A DNA stretch of 64,000 nt from NCBI RefSeq assembly GCF_028882275.1, contig NZ_JARBUT010000003.1:1-64000 (forward strand), in the 5' to 3' direction. Position 1 is the stretch's first letter. Each line of letters begins with the position of its first letter. The stretch is from Nocardiopsis sp. N85. GTDB taxonomy: Bacteria; Actinomycetota; Actinomycetes; Streptosporangiales; Streptosporangiaceae. Below are positions 53,913-62,429 of the stretch, one piece after another. The translations under genes and the position numbers were made by a program. The notes under the pieces were generated by a model that had not been told where the DNA came from, ran no database searches, and saw only the letters and a list, made by a program, of their open reading frames with translations.

Positions 53913-54401
53913 CTATCGGGTCCCCCAGGCGTAGGTCTGCTTGCGCAGCTTGAGGTAGAGGAACGTCTCGGTGCTGAGCACCGTGTCGATGGCGCGCATG
54001 GCCGCCAGGATCTCCAGGAGGCGGGCGTCGTTCTCGGCGACGACCTCGACCAGGAGGTCGAAGGAGCCCGCGGTGATGACCACGTACTCCACTCCGGGGA
54101 CCTCCGAGACGGCGTCGGCCGCGGTGTTGAGGTCGCCGTCGGTGCGCACGCCGATCATGGCCTGGCGGTGGAAGCCGAGCATCATGGGGTCGGTGACACC
54201 GACGACCTGGACCACACCGGACTCCAGGAGGCGTTGGACGCGTTGGCGCACGGCCGCCTCGGAGAGGCCGACCGCCTTGCCGATGGCGGCGTAGGAGCGG
54301 CGACCGTCCTCTTGGAGCACCTCGATGATGCGTTTGGCGGTCTCGTCGAGGACGATGCCGTTGCCCCTGCGCTGAGGGGTGGGGTCCGACTGGCCGCTCA
54401 C
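53913..54401 (-). CDS. Lrp/AsnC-family transcriptional regulator
   Basis: Amino-acid-responsive regulator. Seen: 162 aa from GTG 54401 with GGAGG upstream; N-terminal HTH (DETAKRIIEVLQEDGRRSYAAIGKAVGLSEAAVRQRVQRLLESGVV); C-terminal RAM domain (VPGVEYVVITAGSFDLLVEVVAEND). It converges on gabT and sits amid the omega-amino-acid genes, so GABA or beta-alanine is a plausible effector. Confidence 0.9.
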   Translation of the reverse strand: MSGQSDPTPQRRGNGIVLDETAKRIIEVLQEDGRRSYAAIGKAVGLSEAAVRQRVQRLLESGVVQVVGVTDPMMLGFHRQAMIGVRTDGDLNTAADAVSEVPGVEYVVITAGSFDLLVEVVAENDARLLEILAAMRAIDTVLSTETFLYLKLRKQTYAWGTR

Positions 54402-54525
54402 ATGGCCCTCCGTGAATCCGATGTATTTTGCGCGGATGAACAGCGGATTTCATCAGTCACCACTGCCATCACAACGGATTCCAAGGCTACTGGACAGTCG
54501 ACCCCGGGGTGAAGACCGGACGTGG

Positions 54526-56133
54526 TCAGCGTTGCTCGTCGCGCACCGAGTCCAGTGACAGCAGCGCCACGTGCAACGACAGACAGGTCTCGACGGCGTC
54601 CAGGTCGGCGTCGAGGACGTTGCCGATCCTGCGCAACCGATCGTAGAACGCCGGCCGGGACAGGTGCGCGTTGGTGGCCGCCAGCGCCTTGTTGCGGCCG
54701 GCCGCCAGGTAGTGCCGCAGCATATCGGTGAGATCGGACCCGTGCCGGGCGTCGTGGTCGAGCAGCGGCCCGAGTTCGCGTTCCACGTAGGTCTGGAGCC
54801 GCTCGTCGTCGCGGAACAGGTGCAGCAGGCCGCGCAGGTGCAGGTCGGGCAGCCGATAGAAGGGGCGGCGATCGCTCTGGCGGACCGCCACGTCCCCCAC
54901 CTGGCGCGCTTCCAGGAAGGAACGCCGCACGTCGCGGATGTCGTCGGTGGACGAACCGACCGCCAGCACCGCGGCGTCGCCGACGGAGCCGGCCAACCGG
55001 TCGGCGAGCATGTGCAGGGTGGCGTCGACCCGTCGTCGGGGCGGCAGCGCCAGCAGCACCCCCACCCGCAGGTCGTCGAGCGATCCCACCAGCGCGGGCA
55101 GACGCAGGTCGCGGCAGGCCCGGGCGGCGCCCTCGGCGGTGTCGGACAGACGGGCCTGGGCGGCCAGCCCGGTCCCGTTCTCGCGCAGGCGCAGCACCAA
55201 CCCCACCAGTTCGCGGTTGTTGAGCGGCACGCCCACCGCCCGGGCCCGGACCAGTGCCTCCTCCGGGTCGGAGTAGGCGCGGTCGATGATGCCGGCGATG
55301 ATCGTGCGGTGGGTCTGGCGTTCCAGGCTCTCCTGGTGGCGTTCGAGCAGGCGGCCCAGGGCCAGCGTGGTGGCGGCGCGTTCGATGAGCATGCTCTGGC
55401 GCGGGGTGGGTTTGGCCCCGGCGATGAGGATCAGCCGCCCCCAGTCCTGCCCTCGGGCACCGACCGTGGTGACCAGCCAGCCGGTGGCCGGGGCGTGGAC
55501 GGTGCGGGTGCCCGAGCGCACGGCGCGCGATCGGTTCTCCCACGAGGTGAGGAGGGTGCCGGGGTCCTCACCGTTGAGATCGCAGGCCAGGACCTGGTGG
55601 GAGAGGTTCTCCAGGACCACCGGGCAACCGGACAGCTGGGCGACCTCGTGGAGGATGCGGTCGGTGTCGGCGCCCTCCACCGAGAGCCGGGTGAAGACCG
55701 AGTGGAGTTTCTCGGACTCGCGCAGCTCCTCCAGCTGTTCGTTGACCACCCGGATGTGCACGGCCTCGGTGATCTCCACGAACCGCGCCTCCCGGTCCAG
55801 GAGGATCACCGGGACGCGGGCCTCGCGTGCGGCGTCGAGGAAGGCCTTGGGGAGTTCGGCGTGGTACTTGCGGCCGAGTTCGACGGCGATACCGCTGACC
55901 CCGACGGCCGCCAGGTCGTCGATGTAGCGCTTGAGGGCCTCGGGATCGTCGGGCATGGCGATGCCGGTGCTGAGCACCAGTTCGCCTCCGCGCAGCAGGT
56001 GGGCCAGATCGGTGACCTCGGCGATGTGGACCCAGCGCACGGCCACGTCCAGGTGTTCGGAACCGACCACGACGCGGGGGCGGGCCCGTTGGAGCGCGGG
56101 AAGGCGGAGGACCTCGGCAAGGGTGGGAAGCAC
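54526..56133 (-). CDS. PucR-family transcriptional regulator 2
   Basis: Second PucR regulator of this locus. Seen: 535 aa from GTG 56133; N-terminal PUCR domain (VRWVHIAEVTDLAHLLRGGELVLSTGIAMP); long middle region; C-terminal HTH_30 (LTDMLRHYLAAGRNKALAATNAHLSRPAFYDRLRRIGNVL). On its strand TAGAAT (56145-56140) ends six bases before the GTG and there is no Shine-Dalgarno, the layout of a leaderless message. Palindrome GACACAGTGTC (56147-56157) directly abuts that -10, suggesting autorepression. Divergent from the aminotransferase at 56327. Confidence 0.9.
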   Translation of the reverse strand: MLPTLAEVLRLPALQRARPRVVVGSEHLDVAVRWVHIAEVTDLAHLLRGGELVLSTGIAMPDDPEALKRYIDDLAAVGVSGIAVELGRKYHAELPKAFLDAAREARVPVILLDREARFVEITEAVHIRVVNEQLEELRESEKLHSVFTRLSVEGADTDRILHEVAQLSGCPVVLENLSHQVLACDLNGEDPGTLLTSWENRSRAVRSGTRTVHAPATGWLVTTVGARGQDWGRLILIAGAKPTPRQSMLIERAATTLALGRLLERHQESLERQTHRTIIAGIIDRAYSDPEEALVRARAVGVPLNNRELVGLVLRLRENGTGLAAQARLSDTAEGAARACRDLRLPALVGSLDDLRVGVLLALPPRRRVDATLHMLADRLAGSVGDAAVLAVGSSTDDIRDVRRSFLEARQVGDVAVRQSDRRPFYRLPDLHLRGLLHLFRDDERLQTYVERELGPLLDHDARHGSDLTDMLRHYLAAGRNKALAATNAHLSRPAFYDRLRRIGNVLDADLDAVETCLSLHVALLSLDSVRDEQR

Positions 56134-56146
56134 GTTCGCATTCTAG

Positions 56147-56157
56147 GACACAGTGTC
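56147..56157. promoter_or_regulatory. Palindrome GACAC-A-GTGTC at the PucR2 promoter
   Basis: Perfect 11-bp inverted repeat between the presumed -10 and -35 of the PucR2 gene; probable operator. Confidence 0.48.
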
Positions 56158-56186
56158 AGACGGGATCCGGCCACCATTGACACTCT

Positions 56187-56206
56187 GCACGGACGTTCGT
56201 CCGTGC
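56187..56206. promoter_or_regulatory. 20-bp inverted repeat in the PucR2/aminotransferase gap
   Basis: GCACGGACGTTCGTCCGTGC: perfect 9-bp arms around TT. Central in the divergent region, 121 bp before the aminotransferase and 54 bp before PucR2; best candidate for the PucR2 target. Confidence 0.6.
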
Positions 56207-56326
56207 TCCGCGCCGATCCCCTGGTGGGAGGGCCTTCCGTGGGCTCTTACAGAGCGTAAGTTCGACCTGCACGTTGTCAACATGGTGGTTCTGGTCAAGG
56301 GCGCGGCCCCCGGAGAGACTGGGTCC

Positions 56327-57613
56327 ATGTCGGAACTTCTCTCGCGCCACCGCGCGGTCATGCCCTCCTGGTTGCCCCTGTACTACGAGTCCCCGCTGGA
56401 GATCGTCTCCGGGAGCGGCTCCCGTGTCACCGACGCGGACGGTCGCACCTACCTGGACTTCTTCACCGGCATCGTGACCAACATGCTCGGCTACGACGTG
56501 GCCGAGGTCCGCGAGGCCGTGGAACGGCAGATCGCCAAGGGGGTCGTGCACACCTCCACGCTGTACCTGATCCGCTCCCAGGTCGAACTGGCCGAGAAGA
56601 TCGCCCGACTCTCGGGCATCCCGGACGCCAAGGTGTTCTTCACCAACTCCGGCACCGAGGCCAACGAGACCGCCCTGCTGCTCGCCACCTGCGCGCGCGG
56701 CAGCGACGAGGTGCTGGCCATGCGCGGCAGCTACCACGGCCGTTCGTACGGCACCATCGCGGTGACCGGCAACCGGGGCTGGAAGAACTCCTCCCTGTCC
56801 CCGCTCAACGTGCACTACCTGCACGGCACCGACCACGCCTCACCGGTCTTCCGGGGCATGTCGGAGAAGGAGTACATCGAGGCCTGCGTCGCCGACCTGC
56901 GCGACGTCCTGGACACCGCCTCCCCCAACGTCGCCTGCCTCATCGCCGAGCCGATCCAGGGCGTGGGCGGGTTCGCCATGCCGCCGGACGGCCTGTACGC
57001 CGCCTACAAGGAGGTGCTGGACGAGCAGGGCATCCTGTTCGTCTCCGACGAGGTGCAGACGGGCTGGGGGCGCACCGGCACGAGCTTCTTCGGCATCGGC
57101 GCCCACGGCGTGACGCCGGACGCGATGACCTTCGCCAAGGGTCTGGGCAACGGCTTCGCGGTCGGCGGCGTCGTGGCGCGCGGTGACCTCATGGACGGGC
57201 TGTCGGCGCTGGGCGTGGCGACGTTCGGCGGCAACCCGGTGTCGATGGCGGCGGCCGGCGCCACCCTCGACCACGTCCTGGAGCACGACCTCCAGGGGAA
57301 CGCGCTGCGCCAGGGCTCTCTCATCATCGAGGGTCTGCGCCCACTGACCGGGCTGCCGTCGGTGGCCGACGTGCGCGGCAAGGGCCTGATGTTCGCCGTG
57401 GAGATGGTCGACCCGCGCACCGGCGCCCCCTCCTCCCCGCTGGCCGGGAAGGTGCTGGAGGCCGCCCGTGAGCGCGGCCTGCTGGTCGGTAAGGGCGGCG
57501 TGCACGGCAACGTGCTGCGGATGGCCCCGCCGCTGACCCTGTCCGCCGAGGACGCGGCCGAGGGCCGCGACCTGCTGATCGACGCCGTGCGCGCGGTCGA
57601 CGCCGAAGCCTAG
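56327..57613 (+). CDS. Class-III (omega) aminotransferase
   Basis: PLP-dependent transaminase of an omega-amino acid such as beta-alanine or GABA, producing a semialdehyde. Start ATG 56327 with GGAGAG nine bases upstream; ATG 56282 is in frame. Seen: 428 aa; [73 protein letters not shown]-lysine about 271 in [26 protein letters not shown]. The dehydrogenase gene starts 22 bp later, so this is an operon: aminotransferase then semialdehyde dehydrogenase. That order fits beta-alanine degradation through malonate semialdehyde. Confidence 0.88.
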   Translation: MSELLSRHRAVMPSWLPLYYESPLEIVSGSGSRVTDADGRTYLDFFTGIVTNMLGYDVAEVREAVERQIAKGVVHTSTLYLIRSQVELAEKIARLSGIPDAKVFFTNSGTEANETALLLATCARGSDEVLAMRGSYHGRSYGTIAVTGNRGWKNSSLSPLNVHYLHGTDHASPVFRGMSEKEYIEACVADLRDVLDTASPNVACLIAEPIQGVGGFAMPPDGLYAAYKEVLDEQGILFVSDEVQTGWGRTGTSFFGIGAHGVTPDAMTFAKGLGNGFAVGGVVARGDLMDGLSALGVATFGGNPVSMAAAGATLDHVLEHDLQGNALRQGSLIIEGLRPLTGLPSVADVRGKGLMFAVEMVDPRTGAPSSPLAGKVLEAARERGLLVGKGGVHGNVLRMAPPLTLSAEDAAEGRDLLIDAVRAVDAEA

Positions 57614-57635
57614 AGGACCGAAGGAGACGACGAAG

Positions 57636-59144
57636 ATGGGCAAGCACGTCACCCACTGGATCGGCGGGCGCCGGTACGAGGGCCCGGCCGAGCGCCAAGG
57701 GGACATCCACAACCCGGCCTCGGGCCTGGTCACCGGCACCGTGGACCTCGCGGGACAGAAGGAGGTCGACGCGGCGGTGGCCGCGGCCCGCGCCGCCTTC
57801 CCGGCCTGGCGCGACACGTCGCTGTCGCGACGGGTGCAGATCCTGTTCCGGTTCCGGGAACTGCTCAACGCCGAGCGCGACCGCCTGGCCGAGGCGATCA
57901 GCGCCGAGCACGGCAAGGTGTTCTCCGACGCCCAGGGCGAGGTGGCGCGCGGACTGGAGGTCGTGGACTTCGCCTGCGGCATCCCGCACCTGCTCAAGGG
58001 CGGCTACTCCGAGAACGTGTCCACGGGTGTGGACTCCTACTCCATTCTGCAACCGCTGGGCGTGGTCGTCGGCATCACGCCGTTCAACTTCCCGGCGATG
58101 GTGCCGATGTGGATGTTCCCGGTGGCGATCGCCTGCGGCAACGCGTTCGTGCTCAAGCCGAGCGAGAAGGACCCGTCGGCGTCGTCGCTGATCGCCGAGC
58201 TGTGGGAGCGGGCCGGGCTGCCCGAGGGCGTGTTCAGCGTGGTCCAGGGCGACAAGGAGGCCGTGGACGCGCTGCTGGAGCACCCGGACGTCGCGGCGGT
58301 CAGCTTCGTGGGTTCGACCCCGATCGCCCGTTACATCTACCGGACGGCGGCCGAGCACGGTAAGCGGGTGCAGGCGCTGGGCGGGGCCAAGAACCACATG
58401 GTGGTGCTGCCCGACGCCGACCTGGACCTGGCCGCCGACCAGGCGGTGTCGGCCGGTTTCGGTTCGGCGGGCGAGCGTTGCATGGCCATCTCCGCCGTGG
58501 TCGCGGTGGACTCGGTCGCCGACGAGCTCGTGGCGAAGATCAAGGAGCGGGTGTCCCGGCTGCTGGTGGGCCCCGGCGACGACGACCGCAGCGAGATGGG
58601 CCCGCTGGTCACGCGCGAGCACCGGGACAAGGTGGCCTCCTACCTGGAGTCGGGGGTGCGCGAGGGTGCGACGCTGGCCGTGGACGGCCGGGTGCACCCG
58701 ATCCTGGGCGGTGGCGGCGACGGGTTCTGGTTGGGCCCGACGGTGCTCGACCACGTGGGCCCGGAGATGTCCTGCTACCGGGACGAGATCTTCGGTCCGG
58801 TGCTGAGCGTGCTGCGGGTGGACGACTACGACGCCGCGGTGAAGCTGATCAACGACAACCCGTACGGCAACGGGACGGCGATCTTCACCAACGACGGTGG
58901 CGCGGCCCGACGGTTCCAGAACGAGGTCGAGGTGGGGATGGTCGGGATCAACGTGCCGATCCCGGTGCCGATGGCCTACTACTCGTTCGGCGGTTGGAAG
59001 CAGTCGCTGTTCGGCGACTCGCACGCGCACGGGACCGAGGGTGTGCACTTCTACACCCGGACCAAGGCGGTCACCGCCCGGTGGATCGACCCGGGGACGC
59101 GGCCGGCCGGGGGCGTGGACCTGGGTTTCCCCACCAACGGATAA
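57636..59144 (+). CDS. mmsA: Methylmalonate-semialdehyde dehydrogenase (CoA-acylating) type
   Basis: NAD+- and CoA-dependent oxidation of methylmalonate or malonate semialdehyde to propionyl- or acetyl-CoA. Seen: 502 aa; ATG 57636 with AAGGAGA upstream; [36 protein letters not shown], the MMSDH-specific block; [38 protein letters not shown]; catalytic Cys about 282 in [11 protein letters not shown], where Arg-Cys replaces the usual Gln-Cys; [11 protein letters not shown]; final [17 protein letters not shown]. It lacks the Glu general base of hydrolytic aldehyde dehydrogenases, as expected for CoA-acylating members. Works with the preceding aminotransferase. Confidence 0.93.
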   Translation: MGKHVTHWIGGRRYEGPAERQGDIHNPASGLVTGTVDLAGQKEVDAAVAAARAAFPAWRDTSLSRRVQILFRFRELLNAERDRLAEAISAEHGKVFSDAQGEVARGLEVVDFACGIPHLLKGGYSENVSTGVDSYSILQPLGVVVGITPFNFPAMVPMWMFPVAIACGNAFVLKPSEKDPSASSLIAELWERAGLPEGVFSVVQGDKEAVDALLEHPDVAAVSFVGSTPIARYIYRTAAEHGKRVQALGGAKNHMVVLPDADLDLAADQAVSAGFGSAGERCMAISAVVAVDSVADELVAKIKERVSRLLVGPGDDDRSEMGPLVTREHRDKVASYLESGVREGATLAVDGRVHPILGGGGDGFWLGPTVLDHVGPEMSCYRDEIFGPVLSVLRVDDYDAAVKLINDNPYGNGTAIFTNDGGAARRFQNEVEVGMVGINVPIPVPMAYYSFGGWKQSLFGDSHAHGTEGVHFYTRTKAVTARWIDPGTRPAGGVDLGFPTNG

Positions 59145-59401
59145 CGGACATTCGGGACTGTTCGTAGTTCAAGGAAATACCGGACGGATGCGTCTCACCA
59201 ACGGTCGGCGACGGACGACACGGAGTATCGTGGATGTCGTCCGCCCCTCACGGGGCGTGACCGGCGGCGCGATCGTCGGTTCGGGACCATTCCGGGAAAG
59301 GCGCGCTCAATTCCCCTCCTCCCCATGGAAGCGGGTGCGCCGACGGGAGCGCTCCGGGTCCGCCTCTCCCCCTTGGACCCGGAGCGCGACCATGCTCTTC
59401 C

Positions 59402-59665
59402 TCAGCGGGCGGCGAAGACCCGGCTGTCGGCGGCGACCAACGGGCCGGCGCCGATGAGCGCCGCGCAGTCACCACAACCGAACACCGGCGCCCCGTCCGG
59501 CAGAAGGCCGAGGGCGATCCTCGGTCGGGGCCATCGCGTGTGGCAGGCGACGCAGGCATCCCCCGTGCACTGCTCCGCGCTCAGCGATTCCGGGTCGTAC
59601 ACGTACCCGTCGGACGCGGCGTCGGACACCGCTTCCGATGCGCACATCGTGCTCGTTCCGCGCAA
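59402..59665 (-). CDS. Small Cys-rich (zinc-ribbon-like) protein, unknown
   Basis: Not recognised. Seen: 87 aa from TTG 59665 (GGAG eight bases upstream) or 81 aa from ATG 59647. Four well-spaced cysteines, CTGDACVAC ... FGCGDCAALIG, make a plausible four-Cys zinc or Fe-S site; the rest is Ala/Asp-rich. No signal peptide. It is isolated, with an AT-rich upstream region at 59690-59830 that should hold its promoter. Confidence 0.55.
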   Translation of the reverse strand: MRGTSTMCASEAVSDAASDGYVYDPESLSAEQCTGDACVACHTRWPRPRIALGLLPDGAPVFGCGDCAALIGAGPLVAADSRVFAAR

Positions 59666-59885
59666 TGTCCTTGCTCCCCCCGTGGTTTAGGACAGTCTGG
59701 CGGGCCGATAGTTACCGGCTCTTTATTCAATCAGAGGCGCTAGGCACCTGGAAGGGTCCGGACCAATCTAAATCACTCCGTGCAGGGAGATCATAACCCT
59801 AAGTAACTAAGCCTGGGAAGACCCCTTCTTCGTTCGGCGTCTTCACCCACTTTGTCCGGTATACGGGAAGGATCTCCCGAGAGCC
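59666..59885. other. AT-rich intergenic region
   Basis: Unusually low GC for this genome from about 59690 to 59880. It separates the Cys-rich gene and the amidase, both on the - strand. No ORF or tRNA fold found; a promoter for the Cys-rich gene is likely. Confidence 0.4.
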
Positions 59886-60698
59886 CTACAGGGACCGGTC
59901 GCGCGCGATCACCGAGAAACGGCGCATCTCCAGTGCGGGATTGACCATCCGCACCTCCTCCACCCGAACGGCCGAAACCTCGGCTACGGCGACCTCGAAG
60001 GTCTGCTCCCCCAACGCCGCGATCGGCGTTCCCATGGGGTCGATGACCATGCTGTTGCCCGCGCCCGTGGGCGCCGACTGACCGGCCGCGGCGACGTAGA
60101 CGGTGTTCTCCACCGCCCGGGCGCGCGCCAGGGTCCGCCAGTGCTCCTCCTTGAGCGGACCGGGCACCCACTGTGCGGCCAGCAGCACCACGTGCGCCCC
60201 GGCATCGACGATCCGCCGGGTGATCTCGGGGAAGCGCAGGTCGTAACAGGTCTGAAGGCCGAACGTCACGTCGTCGACGGTGAAGGTCTCCGGCTTCTCC
60301 ACGGGTCCGGCGGCGACCACGTCCGACTCCCTGACACCGAACGCGTCGTACAGGTGGATCTTGCGGTAGAGCGCGACCCTCTCCCCGGCCGGGGAGAGCG
60401 CGACGAGCGTGTTGGTGAAGTGCGTTCCGTCCCCGGTGCGTTCGTTGACGCCCAACACCAGGTGGACGCCCTCGCGGCGGGCGGTGTCGGCGGCGGCCGA
60501 GACGAACGCCCCGTCCAGGGGCTCGGCCGCCTCGACGTAGCGGTGGTCGGTACGGGACGCGGTGAACATCGTGTACTCGGGCAGCAGTACCACCCGGGCA
60601 CCGAGCGCCGCGCCCCGCGCGGCCAGCCGCGCCACCGAGCGCAGATTCTCGGCCTTGTCCTGACCGGGGGCGAACTGGGCGACCGCGACCTGCACCAT
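59886..60698 (-). CDS. Carbon-nitrogen hydrolase (nitrilase superfamily amidase)
   Basis: Cytoplasmic C-N hydrolase, close to the Nit1/omega-amidase branch that removes ammonia from deaminated glutathione or alpha-ketoglutaramate; exact substrate open. Start ATG 60698 with GGAGAGG upstream. Seen: 270 aa; catalytic triad Glu41 in LLPEYTMF, Lys113 in LYRKIHLYD, Cys151 in QTCYDLRFPE, all intact. Monocistronic, divergent from the TetR gene. Confidence 0.9.
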   Translation of the reverse strand: MVQVAVAQFAPGQDKAENLRSVARLAARGAALGARVVLLPEYTMFTASRTDHRYVEAAEPLDGAFVSAAADTARREGVHLVLGVNERTGDGTHFTNTLVALSPAGERVALYRKIHLYDAFGVRESDVVAAGPVEKPETFTVDDVTFGLQTCYDLRFPEITRRIVDAGAHVVLLAAQWVPGPLKEEHWRTLARARAVENTVYVAAAGQSAPTGAGNSMVIDPMGTPIAALGEQTFEVAVAEVSAVRVEEVRMVNPALEMRRFSVIARDRSL

Positions 60699-60782
60699 CG
60701 GACCTCTCCTCGTCGACACGGGACGCCCGGAGGCGCCGTGCCACGAGTGTACGACGACCCCCTTGCCATCCGACTGAACGCC

Positions 60783-60800
60783 TGTTTAATCTATTGAACA
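60783..60800. promoter_or_regulatory. TetR-type operator TGTTTAAT-CT-ATTGAACA
   Basis: 18-bp inverted repeat with 7 of 8 pairs matching; its last base is the A of the repressor's ATG at 60800. Placed to repress the TetR-ABC operon and perhaps the divergent amidase. Confidence 0.68.
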
Positions 60801-61453
60801 TGGGTTCAACCGACTCGACCGACCTCACCGCGCGCGCCCGGATCCGCGACGCCGCGGTCGTGTGCTTCGGCGAGCACGGGTTCAAGGTGACCGTGCGGAC
60901 CATCGCGGAAAAGGCGGGGGTGTCCCCCGGCCTGGTCATCCACCACTTCGGTTCCAAGGCGGGTTTGCGCAAGGCCTGCGACGATCACGTCTTCGCGATC
61001 ATCCACGAGGCCAAAATGGAATCGGTGACCTCCCCCGACCCCATGCGCTCCTTCCGTCATCTGTCCCATCTGGAGGAGTTCGCCCCTCTGATGGCCTACA
61101 TCATCCGTTCCCTCCAGGAGGGCGGCCCCCTCGGCCTGGCCCTGCACGAACGGATGGTCCGGGACGTCGAGGAGTACCTCGCCGCCGGGGAGGGGGCCGG
61201 GAACATCCGCCCCAGCCGGGACCCGCGCAAGCGGGCCCGGTTCCTGGCGAACATGATCAGCGGATCGCTTCTGATGGCCCTCGCCGAGCGGCCGGGGGAG
61301 GAACGGGTCGACTTCTCGCGCTTCCTCCAGGAGTGGACGGAGGAGTACATGCTTCCCGCGCTGGAGCTCTACTGCGAAGGCCTCTTCACCGACCGGAAGA
61401 TGCTCGACGCCTACCTGATGTACGTCAGCGACCCGCCCGAGGAGTCCCGCTGA
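60800..61453 (+). CDS. TetR-family transcriptional regulator
   Basis: Repressor of the following ABC exporter by position. Seen: 217 aa from ATG 60800 (TTG 60794 possible); N-terminal HTH ([52 protein letters not shown]); variable helical ligand domain. The exporter ATPase follows after 52 bp. The repressor's operator overlaps its own start codon. Confidence 0.9.
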   Translation: MGSTDSTDLTARARIRDAAVVCFGEHGFKVTVRTIAEKAGVSPGLVIHHFGSKAGLRKACDDHVFAIIHEAKMESVTSPDPMRSFRHLSHLEEFAPLMAYIIRSLQEGGPLGLALHERMVRDVEEYLAAGEGAGNIRPSRDPRKRARFLANMISGSLLMALAERPGEERVDFSRFLQEWTEEYMLPALELYCEGLFTDRKMLDAYLMYVSDPPEESR

Positions 61454-61505
61454 CCCACCAGGCCCTCGGGCGTCCCCCCACCGGAAGAGAGAAGAGATCC
61501 CCACC

Positions 61506-62429
61506 ATGGCATCACCCGCCATCGACGCGCGCGGCGTCGACAAGTACTTCGGCCGGTTCCAGGCCTTGGACGGGCTGGACCTGACCGTCGAGACCGGCAG
61601 GATCGCCGGTTTCCTCGGCCCCAACGGCTCCGGCAAGTCCACCACCATCCGTGTCCTGCTCGGCCTGCTCAAGGCGGACGGGGGAACCGTTCGCCTGCTC
61701 GACGGAGACCCCTGGAAGGACGCCGTCACCCTGCACCGGCGGCTGGCCTACGTCCCCGGCGACGTCGCCCTGTGGCCCAACCTGACCGGCGGCCAGGCCA
61801 TCGACCTGCTCGGGCGGCTGCGCGGCGGGCTCGACAAGGCGCGCAAGGAGGACCTGCTGGCCCGCTTCGAGCTGGATCCCACCAAGAAGGCGCGCACCTA
61901 CTCCAAGGGCAACCGGCAGAAGGTCGCGCTGGTCGCGGCGCTGGCCTCCGACGCCGAGCTGTTCATCCTCGACGAACCCACCTCCGGCCTGGACCCGCTC
62001 ATGGAGGCCGTGTTCACGCGGTGCGTCCTGGAACTCAAGGAACGGGGGCGGACCGTACTGCTGTCCAGCCACATCCTGTCCGAGGTCGAGAAGCTCTGCG
62101 ACACCGTCACGATCATCCGCCAGGGCCGGACCGTGGAATCGGGGACCCTGGAGGACCTGCGACACCTCACCCGGTCCTCGGTCCGGGCCACGGTCATCGG
62201 CGACCCCCGCGCCCTGGGGGCGCTGACCGGCGTGCACGATCTCGCCGCCGACGGCGACCGGGTCTCCTTCGACGTGGACAACGAACACGTCGACACCGTC
62301 ATGCGCGCGCTCACCGCGCTGGGCGTGCGCTCCCTGGTGAGCAATCCGCCCTCGCTCGAAGAGCTGTTCATGCGCCACTACGGCGACGAGACGGCCGTCC
62401 TCGACGGTGACGGGGGAAACGCGAAATGA
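61506..62429 (+). CDS. ABC-2 type exporter ATP-binding protein
   Basis: ATPase of a drug or polyketide efflux pump. Seen: 307 aa; ATG 61506 after AGAGAAGAG; Walker [11 protein letters not shown]-loop [16 protein letters not shown]; signature [15 protein letters not shown], with SKGNRQ in place of LSGGQ, as in the actinobacterial exporter ATPases of this kind; Walker [15 protein letters not shown]-loop LSSHIL. A C-terminal extension of about 85 residues is normal for the DrrA-like group. Stop overlaps the permease start (ATGA). Confidence 0.9.
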   Translation: MASPAIDARGVDKYFGRFQALDGLDLTVETGRIAGFLGPNGSGKSTTIRVLLGLLKADGGTVRLLDGDPWKDAVTLHRRLAYVPGDVALWPNLTGGQAIDLLGRLRGGLDKARKEDLLARFELDPTKKARTYSKGNRQKVALVAALASDAELFILDEPTSGLDPLMEAVFTRCVLELKERGRTVLLSSHILSEVEKLCDTVTIIRQGRTVESGTLEDLRHLTRSSVRATVIGDPRALGALTGVHDLAADGDRVSFDVDNEHVDTVMRALTALGVRSLVSNPPSLEELFMRHYGDETAVLDGDGGNAK

